40,751 nucleotides of DNA from a virus. The notes under the pieces are model-generated. The model was not told the origin of the DNA. It did not search any database and saw only the letters and a program-made list of their open reading frames with translations. The stretch is taken from positions 1 through 40,751 of the IMG/VR virus record IMGVR_UViG_3300022751_000024. One strand, written 5' to 3'. Of the stretch, positions 14,475 to 21,455 are shown one piece after another. The translations under genes were made by a program, and so were the position numbers. Every line of letters begins with the position of its first letter. Within the stretch, counting starts at the first letter, position 1.

Positions 14475-14741
14475 ATGGAAGAAGAAATTGAAGAAGAACT
14501 AGAATGGGAAACTAAAGACGGACAATCTATTCCATTCAGTAAATTAGAGGATAGTCATCTATTGAATATAATTAAATTTGTAGAAAATAGGGCTGAAAAT
14601 GGAATGACAAAATCTATAGGAGGGGGAGGTTGGGACATAGAGGATATGTGGTTTGACGAAACTGAAATTGAAGGAGAAGAAGTACTAGATTATTACAATT
14701 ACAAAGAACTAATAAAAGAAAAAAATAAAAGAAACATATGA
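14475..14741 (+). CDS. Acidic hypothetical protein (88 aa)
   Basis: Strongly acidic (Glu-rich N-terminus EEEIEEELEWE) with a glycine patch (IGGGGWDIEDMWFDE). It lies between ERF and a small protein and overlaps the latter by ATGA. A DNA-mimic or regulator is conceivable from the charge; no evidence beyond that. Confidence 0.6.
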   Translation: MEEEIEEELEWETKDGQSIPFSKLEDSHLLNIIKFVENRAENGMTKSIGGGGWDIEDMWFDETEIEGEEVLDYYNYKELIKEKNKRNI

Positions 14742-15043
14742 ACGAAAAAACAGAACTTATATTCGCAGACGGAATGAACATATACAGACCTAACGAGAAA
14801 ACATCACATTTTCTATTTGGTAATGCTAGTTTCAATGTAAAGAAGTTTACAGCTTTCTTACAGGCAAACGAAGATAGTAAAGGATACGTTAAAGTAAAAT
14901 TCCCATTGTCTAAAAAGAACAATGAACCTTATGTAGTACTTGATACGTTTGTACCAGAACAAAAGGAAGTCGTAGAAGATAACATGACAAGTGAGGGATT
15001 TAATGGAGAACCTGCTATAGATGTAACTACACTAGAGTGGTAA
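14738..15043 (+). CDS. Possible single-strand DNA-associated protein (101 aa)
   Basis: Mixed beta pattern with an acidic C-terminus ending in TLEW. It lies directly after the ERF gene, where many phages put single-strand-binding or recombination-accessory proteins. An acidic tail is usual in SSBs, but no OB-fold signature is certain. Confidence 0.45.
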   Translation: MNEKTELIFADGMNIYRPNEKTSHFLFGNASFNVKKFTAFLQANEDSKGYVKVKFPLSKKNNEPYVVLDTFVPEQKEVVEDNMTSEGFNGEPAIDVTTLEW

Positions 15044-15047
15044 TTGT

Positions 15048-15254
15048 ATGAAATACTATACAGAGCCAAAGTTTTATGACCTATTGTACTTTATGAAGTC
15101 TAATAATATGACATATAGAGAATTTGGAGAATTAGTAGGTATATCTAATGGTTATATACATGCTCTTATTGCAGGTAAATATATAGCAACTCCTGAAACC
15201 GCACAAAAAATATTATATGTATGTAATAATTACAAAAAATTAATTAGCAAATAA
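15048..15254 (+). CDS. Cro/CI-type helix-turn-helix protein (68 aa)
   Basis: MTYREFGELVGISNGYIHALIAGKYIATPETAQKI matches an XRE helix-turn-helix: helix 2 REFGELVG, helix 3 SNGYIHALIAG. The size equals a single Cro-like domain. No partner CI repressor or integrase is visible, so it may regulate lytic timing. Candidate binder of the repeated ACTTGACACTATGTA sites. Confidence 0.65.
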   Translation: MKYYTEPKFYDLLYFMKSNNMTYREFGELVGISNGYIHALIAGKYIATPETAQKILYVCNNYKKLISK

Positions 15255-15255
15255 T

Positions 15256-15570
15256 ATGCAAAGAACTTCACAACAGAACAAGGCTTTGCATATCTGGTGT
15301 GAAGAACTAGCAAGAGAGTCACAAGCTCAAGGTATATCTTATAAAGCAGTAGTACAGAATATGTCAGTAGACTGGACACCAGAGGCAGTAAAAGGAATCA
15401 TACGAGCAGTTGCAAAAGCTATGTATAAGAAAGATAGTACAGCAGATTTATCAACAATAGAACTCACTAACGTCTGTAAAGAGGTAGATAAGATATTTTT
15501 AGAACAAGGTATCAATATAAATTTTCCGAGTTTTGAGGAGAAAGAATTTGTAAACTACTACAATACATAA
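15256..15570 (+). CDS. NinB-like recombination-associated family (tentative)
   Basis: 104 residues. RTSQQNKALHIWCEELARES at the start, VDWTPEAVKGIIRAVAKAMY in the middle and the DLSTIELTNVCKEVDKIF block are typical of a small phage family found with ERF/NinG genes. I recall this family near NinB-type genes but cannot confirm membership. Starts 1 base after the HTH gene stop. Confidence 0.5.
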   Translation: MQRTSQQNKALHIWCEELARESQAQGISYKAVVQNMSVDWTPEAVKGIIRAVAKAMYKKDSTADLSTIELTNVCKEVDKIFLEQGININFPSFEEKEFVNYYNT

Positions 15571-15588
15571 AATTAAGTTTGTATAGTA

Positions 15589-15603
15589 TACATAGTGTCA
15601 AGT
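15589..15603 (-). promoter_or_regulatory. Inverted copy of the ACTTGACACTATGTA element
   Basis: The reverse complement of this 15-mer equals 13749-13763 exactly. No good -10 follows on the minus strand, so it looks more like a protein-binding site than a promoter. On the plus strand a TATACT lies at 15609-15614 ahead of the HNH gene. Confidence 0.55.
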
Positions 15604-15640
15604 GATGCTATACTAAAAGAGTGTTAAACAAATTAAGAAT

Positions 15641-16132
15641 ATGAAATTCGATTATAGATTCAAAAAAGAAAAATACATTAGAAACTTTTTCAAACATGTA
15701 AATAAGACAGAGACATGTTGGAATTGGATGGCAAGTACAAATCATGGATATGGAAATGTAAAAATACTTAAAAAGTCTATAAGAGCTCATAGATATTCAT
15801 ACTTTATACACAATAACGAAATGAACCAAGACTTATGTGTTCTACATAAGTGTGATAACACAATATGTGTAAATCCTGAACACCTATTTTTAGGAACACA
15901 GATAGAAAACATAGAGGATATGTATTCAAAGAATAGAGCAAAACCTTTCTTGGGAGCAATAAGAGCTAAAGGAGAGAATGCAGGAAGAGCAAAATTAACC
16001 AATAAACAAGTAGAACAGATAAGAAGGCTAAAACTTAAAGGTAAACAAACACAAAAGGAAATATCTGAAAAGTATAATGTGTCTCAAATGTGTATATCTA
16101 AAATTATAAAAAACAAAACATATACTAAATAA
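15641..16132 (+). CDS. HNH endonuclease with C-terminal helix-turn-helix
   Basis: 163 residues. CWNWMASTNHGYGNV, then SYFIHNNEMNQDLCVLHKCDNTICVNPEHLFLG form an HNH_3-type nuclease core. The C-terminal 55 residues (KGENAGRAKLTNKQVEQI and QKEISEKYNVSQMCISKIIKN) form the AP2/HTH-like DNA-binding part common to such homing nucleases. It stands between early genes with its own upstream AT-rich region, consistent with a mobile insertion. Confidence 0.85.
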   Translation: MKFDYRFKKEKYIRNFFKHVNKTETCWNWMASTNHGYGNVKILKKSIRAHRYSYFIHNNEMNQDLCVLHKCDNTICVNPEHLFLGTQIENIEDMYSKNRAKPFLGAIRAKGENAGRAKLTNKQVEQIRRLKLKGKQTQKEISEKYNVSQMCISKIIKNKTYTK

Positions 16133-16151
16133 TTAAAACGTAAAACAAACT

Positions 16152-16427
16152 ATGACTAGAACAGAACAAATACAAAAAAATATAGAGTTCCTAAAATCAC
16201 TACAGTTCTGGGTAAAAGGAATTGATGATGATATGTATGGAGCATATGAGATATCTATCATGTATCTTGAAAAGAAAATTGAAGATAATGAAAAGAAAAT
16301 ATTTTCAGTTAATGACCCTCATAATGTGATTACAAGTGTATCTTATAAAGATAAGGTTATTTATAAGGCAAAAGACCCCGATGATTACATAGACATGAGT
16401 GGTGCAACTGATAATGGAAATAGATAA
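16152..16427 (+). CDS. Hypothetical protein (91 aa)
   Basis: Helical N-terminal half with a Lys/Glu-rich segment (EKKIEDNEKK) and a beta C-terminal half. No membrane segment or motif. 'caaactATG' start context. Confidence 0.55.
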   Translation: MTRTEQIQKNIEFLKSLQFWVKGIDDDMYGAYEISIMYLEKKIEDNEKKIFSVNDPHNVITSVSYKDKVIYKAKDPDDYIDMSGATDNGNR

Positions 16428-16441
16428 CTCACAAATATAAT

Positions 16442-16822
16442 ATGAAACTCGAACAACAAGTAACTAACCTAGAGCTATCAAAAAGAATGAAAGAGCTTGG
16501 ATTTAAGCAAGAGAGTTTGTTTAAATGGCACTCTAAAATTGATGAAAAAGGAGATAGATGTCATACGGAATTAGTTTATCTTCCTACACCAACAATGGAA
16601 CAGGATTACTCCGCATACACTGTAGCTGAACTTGGTGAGATGTTGCAATCAAGATACGAGCCACTAAGCTCATCTATGAAAGGTAGTACAGTACCTGTGT
16701 ACATAGGTGGAGAGTATGGTTGGTATGTAAATGGAGAACTTACTATTAGAGGAGATACCGAAGCAGATGCCCGAGCAAAGTGTTTGATATGGCTTGCTGA
16801 ACATGATATGATTAAAACATGA
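16442..16822 (+). CDS. Phage hypothetical protein (126 aa)
   Basis: AYTVAELGEML near residue 58 and a C-terminal DTEADARAKCLIWLAE block are a recurring pattern in small phage proteins of unknown function (about 120-160 residues). No catalytic motif seen. The last codons overlap the next start by 4 bases. Confidence 0.6.
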   Translation: MKLEQQVTNLELSKRMKELGFKQESLFKWHSKIDEKGDRCHTELVYLPTPTMEQDYSAYTVAELGEMLQSRYEPLSSSMKGSTVPVYIGGEYGWYVNGELTIRGDTEADARAKCLIWLAEHDMIKT

Positions 16823-17181
16823 AACACTACAAGTACAGAGCAATACATACAGCAATAGCAGCAGTTTATGGAAAACCAAATGCATGTGAAATTTGTAAAG
16901 GTGAGAATAAATCCAAAAGGTTTGAGTGGTCAAACAAAGACCACAAATACACACTCCTAAGAAAAGATTGGCAAATGTTATGTGCTACATGTCATAGACA
17001 ATGGGATAGAAAAAAGTTTGGTTGGGTTGCATGGAATAAAGGAAATAGAAAAGAAAGACCGACAATAATATGTGAGTGGTGCAAGAAACCCTTTACACAA
17101 AAAAGAGTCAAACAAATATTATGCTCCGCAAAATGCACAGGTCATAGGAACGGAAACATTACAAAACTTAAAAGAAAATAA
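16819..17181 (+). CDS. Zinc-ribbon HNH-like protein (120 aa)
   Basis: CEICKGENKSKRFEWSNKDHKY followed by DWQMLCATCHRQWDRKKFG has the CxxC - H - CxxCH layout of a small HNH nuclease. A second zinc motif, CEWCKKPFTQKR and CSAKCTG, follows at 90-110. ATG overlaps the preceding stop by 4 bases. It may be a nuclease or a nucleic-acid-binding protein. Confidence 0.6.
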   Translation: MKHYKYRAIHTAIAAVYGKPNACEICKGENKSKRFEWSNKDHKYTLLRKDWQMLCATCHRQWDRKKFGWVAWNKGNRKERPTIICEWCKKPFTQKRVKQILCSAKCTGHRNGNITKLKRK

Positions 17182-17187
17182 CCTTAT

Positions 17188-17343
17188 ATGAAAATACTCT
17201 ACGCAATAATCCTTGTATACATACTAGTCCAAGTATCACATATAAAGTCTGATATACAGGACATACGAGGCGATAACTTTTACCTAGAACGTAAGATAAA
17301 TGTACTAGAGGGATATATAGAGGACATACAAAGTAACTTATAA
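17188..17343 (+). CDS. Small anchored coiled-coil protein (51 aa)
   Basis: ATG at 17188, stop at 17341. Residues 2-16 are a hydrophobic anchor (MKILYAIILVYILVQ), and residues 20-50 form a charged helix. The size and layout suggest a membrane-tethered coiled coil; no family known. Confidence 0.55.
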   Translation: MKILYAIILVYILVQVSHIKSDIQDIRGDNFYLERKINVLEGYIEDIQSNL

Positions 17344-17354
17344 TTCCCTTTTGG

Positions 17355-17386
17355 GACTCTCAGGTTCGATTTCTAGCCTGCGAGTC
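17355..17386 (+). repeat. GC-rich hairpin in an intergenic gap
   Basis: GACTC (17355-17359) + CAGG (17361-17364) pair with CCTG (17377-17380) + GAGTC (17382-17386), with one T/C mismatch. Only two T follow, so it is not a standard terminator. The loop contains TTCGATTTC, which recalls a tRNA T-loop, but no tRNA can be drawn. Confidence 0.5.
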
Positions 17387-17405
17387 TTAACAGAGAATAA
17401 AATAC

Positions 17406-17585
17406 ATGCCAAATAAAATAAACAAAGAATTAAACAAAGGACTCGTTAAAAGACTTAAAGTCTATCTCAAGAAGAATTACAGAATAACTGATATAGCACG
17501 TATAGAAGGCAAATCACGTAATCATATCTATGACCTTATCAGAGAGTGTAATTTGACAAGACCTGTTATTAGTCGTGTATTGTAA
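17406..17585 (+). CDS. Small helix-turn-helix protein (59 aa)
   Basis: ATG at 17406, stop 17583-17585. Lys/Arg-rich; YRITDIARIEGKSRNHIYDL reads as a helix-turn-helix, with the recognition helix near residues 37-45. Likely a DNA-binding regulator. Directly upstream of a promoter at 17603. Confidence 0.55.
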   Translation: MPNKINKELNKGLVKRLKVYLKKNYRITDIARIEGKSRNHIYDLIRECNLTRPVISRVL

Positions 17586-17602
17586 TATCCACATATATTT
17601 AC

Positions 17603-17631
17603 TTGACACTGTGTAATCATGGGTGTAAGAT
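17603..17631 (+). promoter_or_regulatory. Promoter of the small-gene block
   Basis: TTGACA (17603-17608), 17-base spacer, TAAGAT (17626-17631). The extended -35, ACTTGACACTGTGTA, differs at one base from the ERF promoter element. It probably drives the genes from 17677 onward. Confidence 0.65.
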
Positions 17632-17676
17632 TAAAGAGTAGAGCAATTATCAATAAACGCTCTCGTAAAACAAACT

Positions 17677-17856
17677 ATGAAAAAATATAAAGGATATATA
17701 CAAACAAGAATTAGTCCACTTATGGATGAAATTGATGTGTTTACTAGTAAGGATAAAAAGAATTGGAAACATATTTATACAGGCTTTAGAGAATCTGTAG
17801 AAATAATCATAGAAGCATTTATTAAAATAGATTATAAGAAGCTTAAAAATAAATAA
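17677..17856 (+). CDS. Hypothetical protein (59 aa)
   Basis: ATG 17677, stop 17854-17856. Lys-rich, mostly helical (FRESVEIIIEAFIKID), no motif. First gene after the 17603 promoter; the next ATG follows one base after its stop. Confidence 0.55.
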   Translation: MKKYKGYIQTRISPLMDEIDVFTSKDKKNWKHIYTGFRESVEIIIEAFIKIDYKKLKNK

Positions 17857-17857
17857 T

Positions 17858-18067
17858 ATGAAAAAACCAACACAAGAACAAATAGTAGAGGCAAGACTTA
17901 CTAGATATGGTGCTATTAACAATCTATGGGCAATAGACCACCATATATGGAGACTAGGAGCTATCATATGCAGACTACGAGTAAAAGGACTTAAAATAGA
18001 GGGAGAATATTTACCTAATGCTACTGGAGGATTAACAAAGATATATAATTACGTACTAGTAAAATAA
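17858..18067 (+). CDS. Winged helix-turn-helix-like protein (69 aa)
   Basis: The stretch IVEARLTRYGAINNL, then HHIWRLGAIICRLRVKGLKI and a beta hairpin with NATGG, fits the phage winged-helix family (HTH_39 type) in which a helix pair is followed by a G-rich wing. Probably a DNA-binding regulator. Confidence 0.55.
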   Translation: MKKPTQEQIVEARLTRYGAINNLWAIDHHIWRLGAIICRLRVKGLKIEGEYLPNATGGLTKIYNYVLVK

Positions 18068-18068
18068 T

Positions 18069-18335
18069 ATGACTAAAAGACTCAAAAATTACATAGCAAA
18101 TAAGGAATGGAAAACTCAAGTAGAAAGTAATAACTTTATTCATGACCAATTTATATATGAATCTAGATTTAACAAACCACACACTCACCTACAAGACGAA
18201 ATATGGCATACAGAACGAAAGAACAATACTGCTCTCTTCATCATTGGCGTGTTTGTCATAGTAGCAATGGTCATTATCTGGGGTTCAAATGTATGGGGCT
18301 TGGCTCATTATCAAGAAATAACTATGATGCAATAA
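18069..18335 (+). CDS. Single-pass membrane protein (88 aa)
   Basis: Polar, basic N-terminal 50 residues, one transmembrane helix at about 54-74 (LFIIGVFVIVAMVIIWG), short C-terminal tail. Starts one base after the preceding stop. Unknown role. Confidence 0.6.
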   Translation: MTKRLKNYIANKEWKTQVESNNFIHDQFIYESRFNKPHTHLQDEIWHTERKNNTALFIIGVFVIVAMVIIWGSNVWGLAHYQEITMMQ

Positions 18336-18336
18336 T

Positions 18337-18552
18337 ATGGATATATACTATTGCATAGTTTTAATGGGATTTTCATTTATAGTAGGTTTACTTACTGGTA
18401 ATGGATTTTCTAATAGTTACTATGAAAACTTAAATAATAAACCTAGTTGCACAACCCTATCATGTTGGGAAGCAGAACGTACACAACTCATAGAAGAAAC
18501 TGCCAAGAAGATGTATCTTATCAACGCTGAAATTAACTATTTAAGTAAATAA
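18337..18552 (+). CDS. Membrane-anchored small protein (71 aa)
   Basis: N-terminal hydrophobic segment (residues 2-24), then a loop with two Cys (CTTLSC) and a helix to the end. The Cys pair may be outside the membrane. Unknown role, tightly packed with neighbours. Confidence 0.55.
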   Translation: MDIYYCIVLMGFSFIVGLLTGNGFSNSYYENLNNKPSCTTLSCWEAERTQLIEETAKKMYLINAEINYLSK

Positions 18553-18553
18553 T

Positions 18554-18700
18554 ATGAAAGGTACACACAAATGGTGGCACTTCATTTATGGTAAAGAATT
18601 AAAATGTCAAGTAGAAAAAGAAGACGGATTTATTAAAACTAAAGGATTCTATTATGTATGTAAGCATTGTGAAATCCAAATAGGTAATCTATTTAATTAA
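18554..18700 (+). CDS. Small zinc-knuckle-like protein (48 aa)
   Basis: ATG 18554, stop 18698-18700. MKGTHKWWHFIYGKELKC at the start and YYVCKHCEIQIG near the end give one full CxxC pair and a further Cys. Possible small metal-binding protein. Confidence 0.5.
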   Translation: MKGTHKWWHFIYGKELKCQVEKEDGFIKTKGFYYVCKHCEIQIGNLFN

Positions 18701-18732
18701 CCACCTAACCGCTACAAGTAACAAATAAATAT

Positions 18733-18969
18733 ATGAGAATATTCAAATTCAATAATAAATTAGTAGAAGAGATATCACATGTAGAAGGACATAAGGTTAT
18801 ATTCTTTCAGTACCTTAAAGAAGAGGATAAAGACAAATGTCCTCATTGTCAAAAACCTATAGACATACAGCACGATATAGTAGAGGGTTGTCTTAACTTC
18901 GTATCATCAGTGAAACCTGTTGATACAGTAGATTTACAAGCAAAATCAGCTCGCAAGCTTGATATATAG
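18733..18969 (+). CDS. Small zinc-binding hypothetical protein (78 aa)
   Basis: CPHCQKPIDIQHDIVEGC gives a CxxC pair plus His and Cys that could bind one zinc. C-terminus is charged. No family recognised. Confidence 0.55.
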   Translation: MRIFKFNNKLVEEISHVEGHKVIFFQYLKEEDKDKCPHCQKPIDIQHDIVEGCLNFVSSVKPVDTVDLQAKSARKLDI

Positions 18970-18973
18970 ACAT

Positions 18974-19390
18974 ATGAAAATACATACAAAAGACTTAATG
19001 CTTCTTGGAAATCCACAACATCCAGACTTTGGAACATACGCAAGATTTATAACTTCAATGGGAAATATTGTGGAGCTACCAAATCCTGTGCAATATCTAT
19101 GTGATAAGTGTATTAGACCATTACAGAATATTGGAGACATAAGGATATGTCAGTATTGTAGAGGGTTTGAAGATGGATTAAAAAAGAGCACAAAAGTAGT
19201 GGAAAAAATTATTGAAAAAACAGTTGAAGTTCCAACGAAATACGTTTTACTTAAAGACAGAATAAATAACCATGAGCATACCTTCTCGACAAGTAAGAGA
19301 AATAATCCTTGTAGTTACTGTGGACTTTTCAAAGATTGCTGGAAGATAGTCAGTGAAGATGAAATTATAAATAATATACAAAAAAATTAG
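18974..19390 (+). CDS. Zinc-ribbon hypothetical protein (138 aa)
   Basis: ATG at 18974 chosen ('acatATG' context, after the preceding stop); an in-frame ATG at 18959 would overlap the previous gene. Two CxxC pairs at about 37-60 (LCDKC and CQYC) and a third motif near the C-terminus (CSYCGLFKDC) suggest two zinc sites. A charged helix lies between. Role unknown. Confidence 0.55.
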   Translation: MKIHTKDLMLLGNPQHPDFGTYARFITSMGNIVELPNPVQYLCDKCIRPLQNIGDIRICQYCRGFEDGLKKSTKVVEKIIEKTVEVPTKYVLLKDRINNHEHTFSTSKRNNPCSYCGLFKDCWKIVSEDEIINNIQKN

Positions 19391-19394
19391 ACAT

Positions 19395-19691
19395 ATGAAA
19401 GAAGAATACGAAAACAAAGGACACATTATAAACGATATTCTTGAATATAGGGGAATATATGACGGAGCAAAGTGTTTTGATGAAGATTGGAATGAAAAAA
19501 TACTACCCTTATTTGTTGAAGTCCACAACAACGCACTCAAGATGGTGGAGGATGGGTTGCCTGAAAAAGAAACAGATATTAACCCTGCCACTGGATTTCC
19601 TTTCTACAAGGATATAAACATAGGTGAAGTTACTGGACATAACTCATGCCTCAAACAAGTTATCAATAACATACAAAAATTAAAGATATGA
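19395..19691 (+). CDS. Hypothetical protein (98 aa)
   Basis: Acidic N-terminal half and mixed C-terminal half (NPATGFPFYKD). No motif or membrane segment. Its stop overlaps the next start by 4 bases. Confidence 0.55.
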   Translation: MKEEYENKGHIINDILEYRGIYDGAKCFDEDWNEKILPLFVEVHNNALKMVEDGLPEKETDINPATGFPFYKDINIGEVTGHNSCLKQVINNIQKLKI

Positions 19692-20002
19692 CATCACAAA
19701 AAGAACAACAACTACTAGAAGAATACAGAAAACACGTTTATGACAATAGATTACATATAGAAGATATAAGTGATTCATTTCAATGGTTTATTTCTCGCAT
19801 GAAAGAGCAGGAAGAAGAATTGGTGAAGAAATGTGCAGAGATTGCGAGAAACGAAAAACGAGATGTATTGGACTTATATCCAAATGCACAGACAAGTAAA
19901 CCTACGTTAGAACTTGCAATACAGGTAGAAAATAAGAATAGATTTAATGAGGTATTTGAACAGATAGCATTACAAATAGAAAGCCTACTAGGCAAAGAAT
20001 AG
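19688..20002 (+). CDS. Helical hypothetical protein (104 aa)
   Basis: Almost entirely charged helix. Its last codons (SLLGKE) and the DNA around them resemble the end of the next small gene (ALLGKE), which suggests a local duplication. Confidence 0.55.
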   Translation: MTSQKEQQLLEEYRKHVYDNRLHIEDISDSFQWFISRMKEQEEELVKKCAEIARNEKRDVLDLYPNAQTSKPTLELAIQVENKNRFNEVFEQIALQIESLLGKE

Positions 20003-20006
20003 CATT

Positions 20007-20120
20007 ATGAACGAAGAAAACATGTCAACTCCTGAAATCCTTTTTTGGAGAGAAGTCAAACAAAGAGAAGAAACAAACAAAAGATTACGAGAACTAAAAG
20101 CCTTATTAGGCAAAGAATAA
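20007..20120 (+). CDS. Small helical protein (37 aa)
   Basis: ATG 20007, stop 20118-20120. A single charged helix ending LKALLGKE, like the end of the preceding gene. Likely a partial duplicate of it. Confidence 0.45.
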   Translation: MNEENMSTPEILFWREVKQREETNKRLRELKALLGKE

Positions 20121-20123
20121 TAT

Positions 20124-20234
20124 ATGAATACACAACTAACACAGTCAGACATAGCATTCGGAGTAGCTTATGGATTATTACTATATAAGTTTGTAACTTT
20201 AATAGCAGATTTAATTATATCTTTAACCAAATAA
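20124..20234 (+). CDS. Small membrane peptide (36 aa)
   Basis: ATG 20124, stop 20232-20234. Residues 10-33 form one hydrophobic helix (AFGVAYGLLLYKFVTLIADL). Unknown role. Confidence 0.45.
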   Translation: MNTQLTQSDIAFGVAYGLLLYKFVTLIADLIISLTK

Positions 20235-20238
20235 CTAT

Positions 20239-20679
20239 ATGAAACAAACAAGCTGTTGCAAGGCAACGTATAAAGATTGGATAAACACACAAGGAGTACC
20301 TGACGGGTATAAGTGTGATAAATGTTGTAATGAATGTACCCTAGAAGACATACCAGCTTATATAGAGAGTATGGAATATAAGTTTGATAGAGAGTTTGTT
20401 CAATTCTACCCAAAAGATTATGGTGATGAGGGAGATGAACCCTATGAAGCATTTTTTGATAAAGACCGTAAAAACTTACCGGTTAGAATAAAAAAATTCA
20501 TAAAATCAGAACGTGAACTATGGGAGAAAGAGTTGGTGGAACTCCTTGAAAAAGCAAAGTTACCACAAAACACATATAAGAACGGCATGTCAACACTTAT
20601 GTATATACCTGATGAACATATAAACATGCAGGTAAATAATAGGATTGAATGGATTATCAACCTTATACAAGAAAAGTAG
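20239..20679 (+). CDS. Cys-rich N-terminus hypothetical protein (146 aa)
   Basis: Residues 6-33 carry a cysteine cluster (SCCKATY, then CDKCCNEC) that could bind zinc. The rest is acidic then helical (ERELWEKELVELLEKAK). No family recognised. Last gene before a promoter. Confidence 0.55.
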   Translation: MKQTSCCKATYKDWINTQGVPDGYKCDKCCNECTLEDIPAYIESMEYKFDREFVQFYPKDYGDEGDEPYEAFFDKDRKNLPVRIKKFIKSERELWEKELVELLEKAKLPQNTYKNGMSTLMYIPDEHINMQVNNRIEWIINLIQEK

Positions 20680-20680
20680 T

Positions 20681-20710
20681 TTGCTATTACATATTGTTTA
20701 CTGATACAAT
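20681..20710 (+). promoter_or_regulatory. Possible promoter of the chaperonin operon
   Basis: TTGCTA (20681-20686), 18-base spacer, TACAAT (20705-20710), just ahead of the gene at 20742 and hence of groES and groEL. Weaker than the other promoters. No CIRCE-type repeat is visible, so heat-shock control like that of host groE is not indicated. Confidence 0.45.
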
Positions 20711-20741
20711 ATATATATTACAAATAATTTAAATCAAACAT

Positions 20742-20957
20742 ATGAACAATTATACTGAAGAACAATTAAAAGATATTAAAGAGCGACAAGAAAAACTTAT
20801 TGCGTACTGTACAGAACTAGAGGTACAACCTCTTATTAGAGCAACTAAAGAACTTATTAAAGACGGTAACGTATATGCTGATAAACTAGAGATTGTACTC
20901 ATGGATACTAAATATATACCAAAAGAAGATAAAGTAATCGCTGAAAAAGTAAACTAA
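20742..20957 (+). CDS. Small protein in the chaperonin operon (71 aa)
   Basis: Charged helical protein (EEQLKDIKERQEKLIAYC), no family. Its stop overlaps the groES start (taATG), so it is probably co-translated with the chaperonin pair. Confidence 0.55.
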   Translation: MNNYTEEQLKDIKERQEKLIAYCTELEVQPLIRATKELIKDGNVYADKLEIVLMDTKYIPKEDKVIAEKVN

Positions 20958-21229
20958 TGATACACATTGAACCTTTTGGAAAAAATATTCTTGTTAGACC
21001 TAAAGAGAAGAAAACATATGCTTCTGTAAAGAACGCTAGTTTTACTGACGTAGGTGTGGTTATTGCTGTAGGTGACGAAGTAAAGAAGATTAAAGTAAAT
21101 GATGAAGTAGGGTTCGTGAACCACGGACTTCTATCGCTTGATTATGAGGGTACAAAGCTATACATGCTACCTGAGACAGATGATTTCCTCATGTGCAGAT
21201 TTATAGAAAAAGCAGATGAAATACTATAG
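20957..21229 (+). CDS. groES: GroES-like co-chaperonin (phage-encoded)
   Basis: 90 residues. IEPFGKNILVRPKEK at the start, GVVIAVGDEVKKIKVNDEVGF in the middle and the YMLPETDDFLMCRFIEK end match the GroES beta-barrel. The mobile loop that docks into GroEL is about 6 residues shorter than in E. coli and has no IVL triplet. Binding to the phage GroEL must therefore use a different contact. It overlaps the next gene by 14 bases and lies 226 bases before groEL. Confidence 0.8.
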   Translation: MIHIEPFGKNILVRPKEKKTYASVKNASFTDVGVVIAVGDEVKKIKVNDEVGFVNHGLLSLDYEGTKLYMLPETDDFLMCRFIEKADEIL

Positions 21230-21455
21230 CTTTGACAACAGTAAGTGCTTGAGGGGGTATCTTCATGATTTCAAGATAGTTGGAGAGTATGGGACTCATA
21301 CAAGAGAACGATGTACATATTGTCGTAAAGAAATGATGTTTAGTAAGCAATCAGGCAGAAATACATCACTACGATATCTTTCATATCATATTAAAAACGC
21401 TCTTACTCCACAACACTACCTGTTTTATTTACACTATCCACAATATAAAAAATAA
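21216..21455 (+). CDS. Small Cys-containing protein between groES and groEL (79 aa)
   Basis: Basic, Tyr-rich protein with a CTYC pair (about residues 33-36) and one further Cys. It overlaps groES by 14 bases, and its stop overlaps the groEL start. It may assist the chaperonin or be an unrelated passenger. Confidence 0.55.
   Translation: MKYYSFDNSKCLRGYLHDFKIVGEYGTHTRERCTYCRKEMMFSKQSGRNTSLRYLSYHIKNALTPQHYLFYLHYPQYKK

Noticed and set aside
17355-17386. tRNA fragment, because of a GGTTCGAT stretch
   Set aside because: The T-stem cannot be paired around TTCGATT; it is better read as a plain hairpin.
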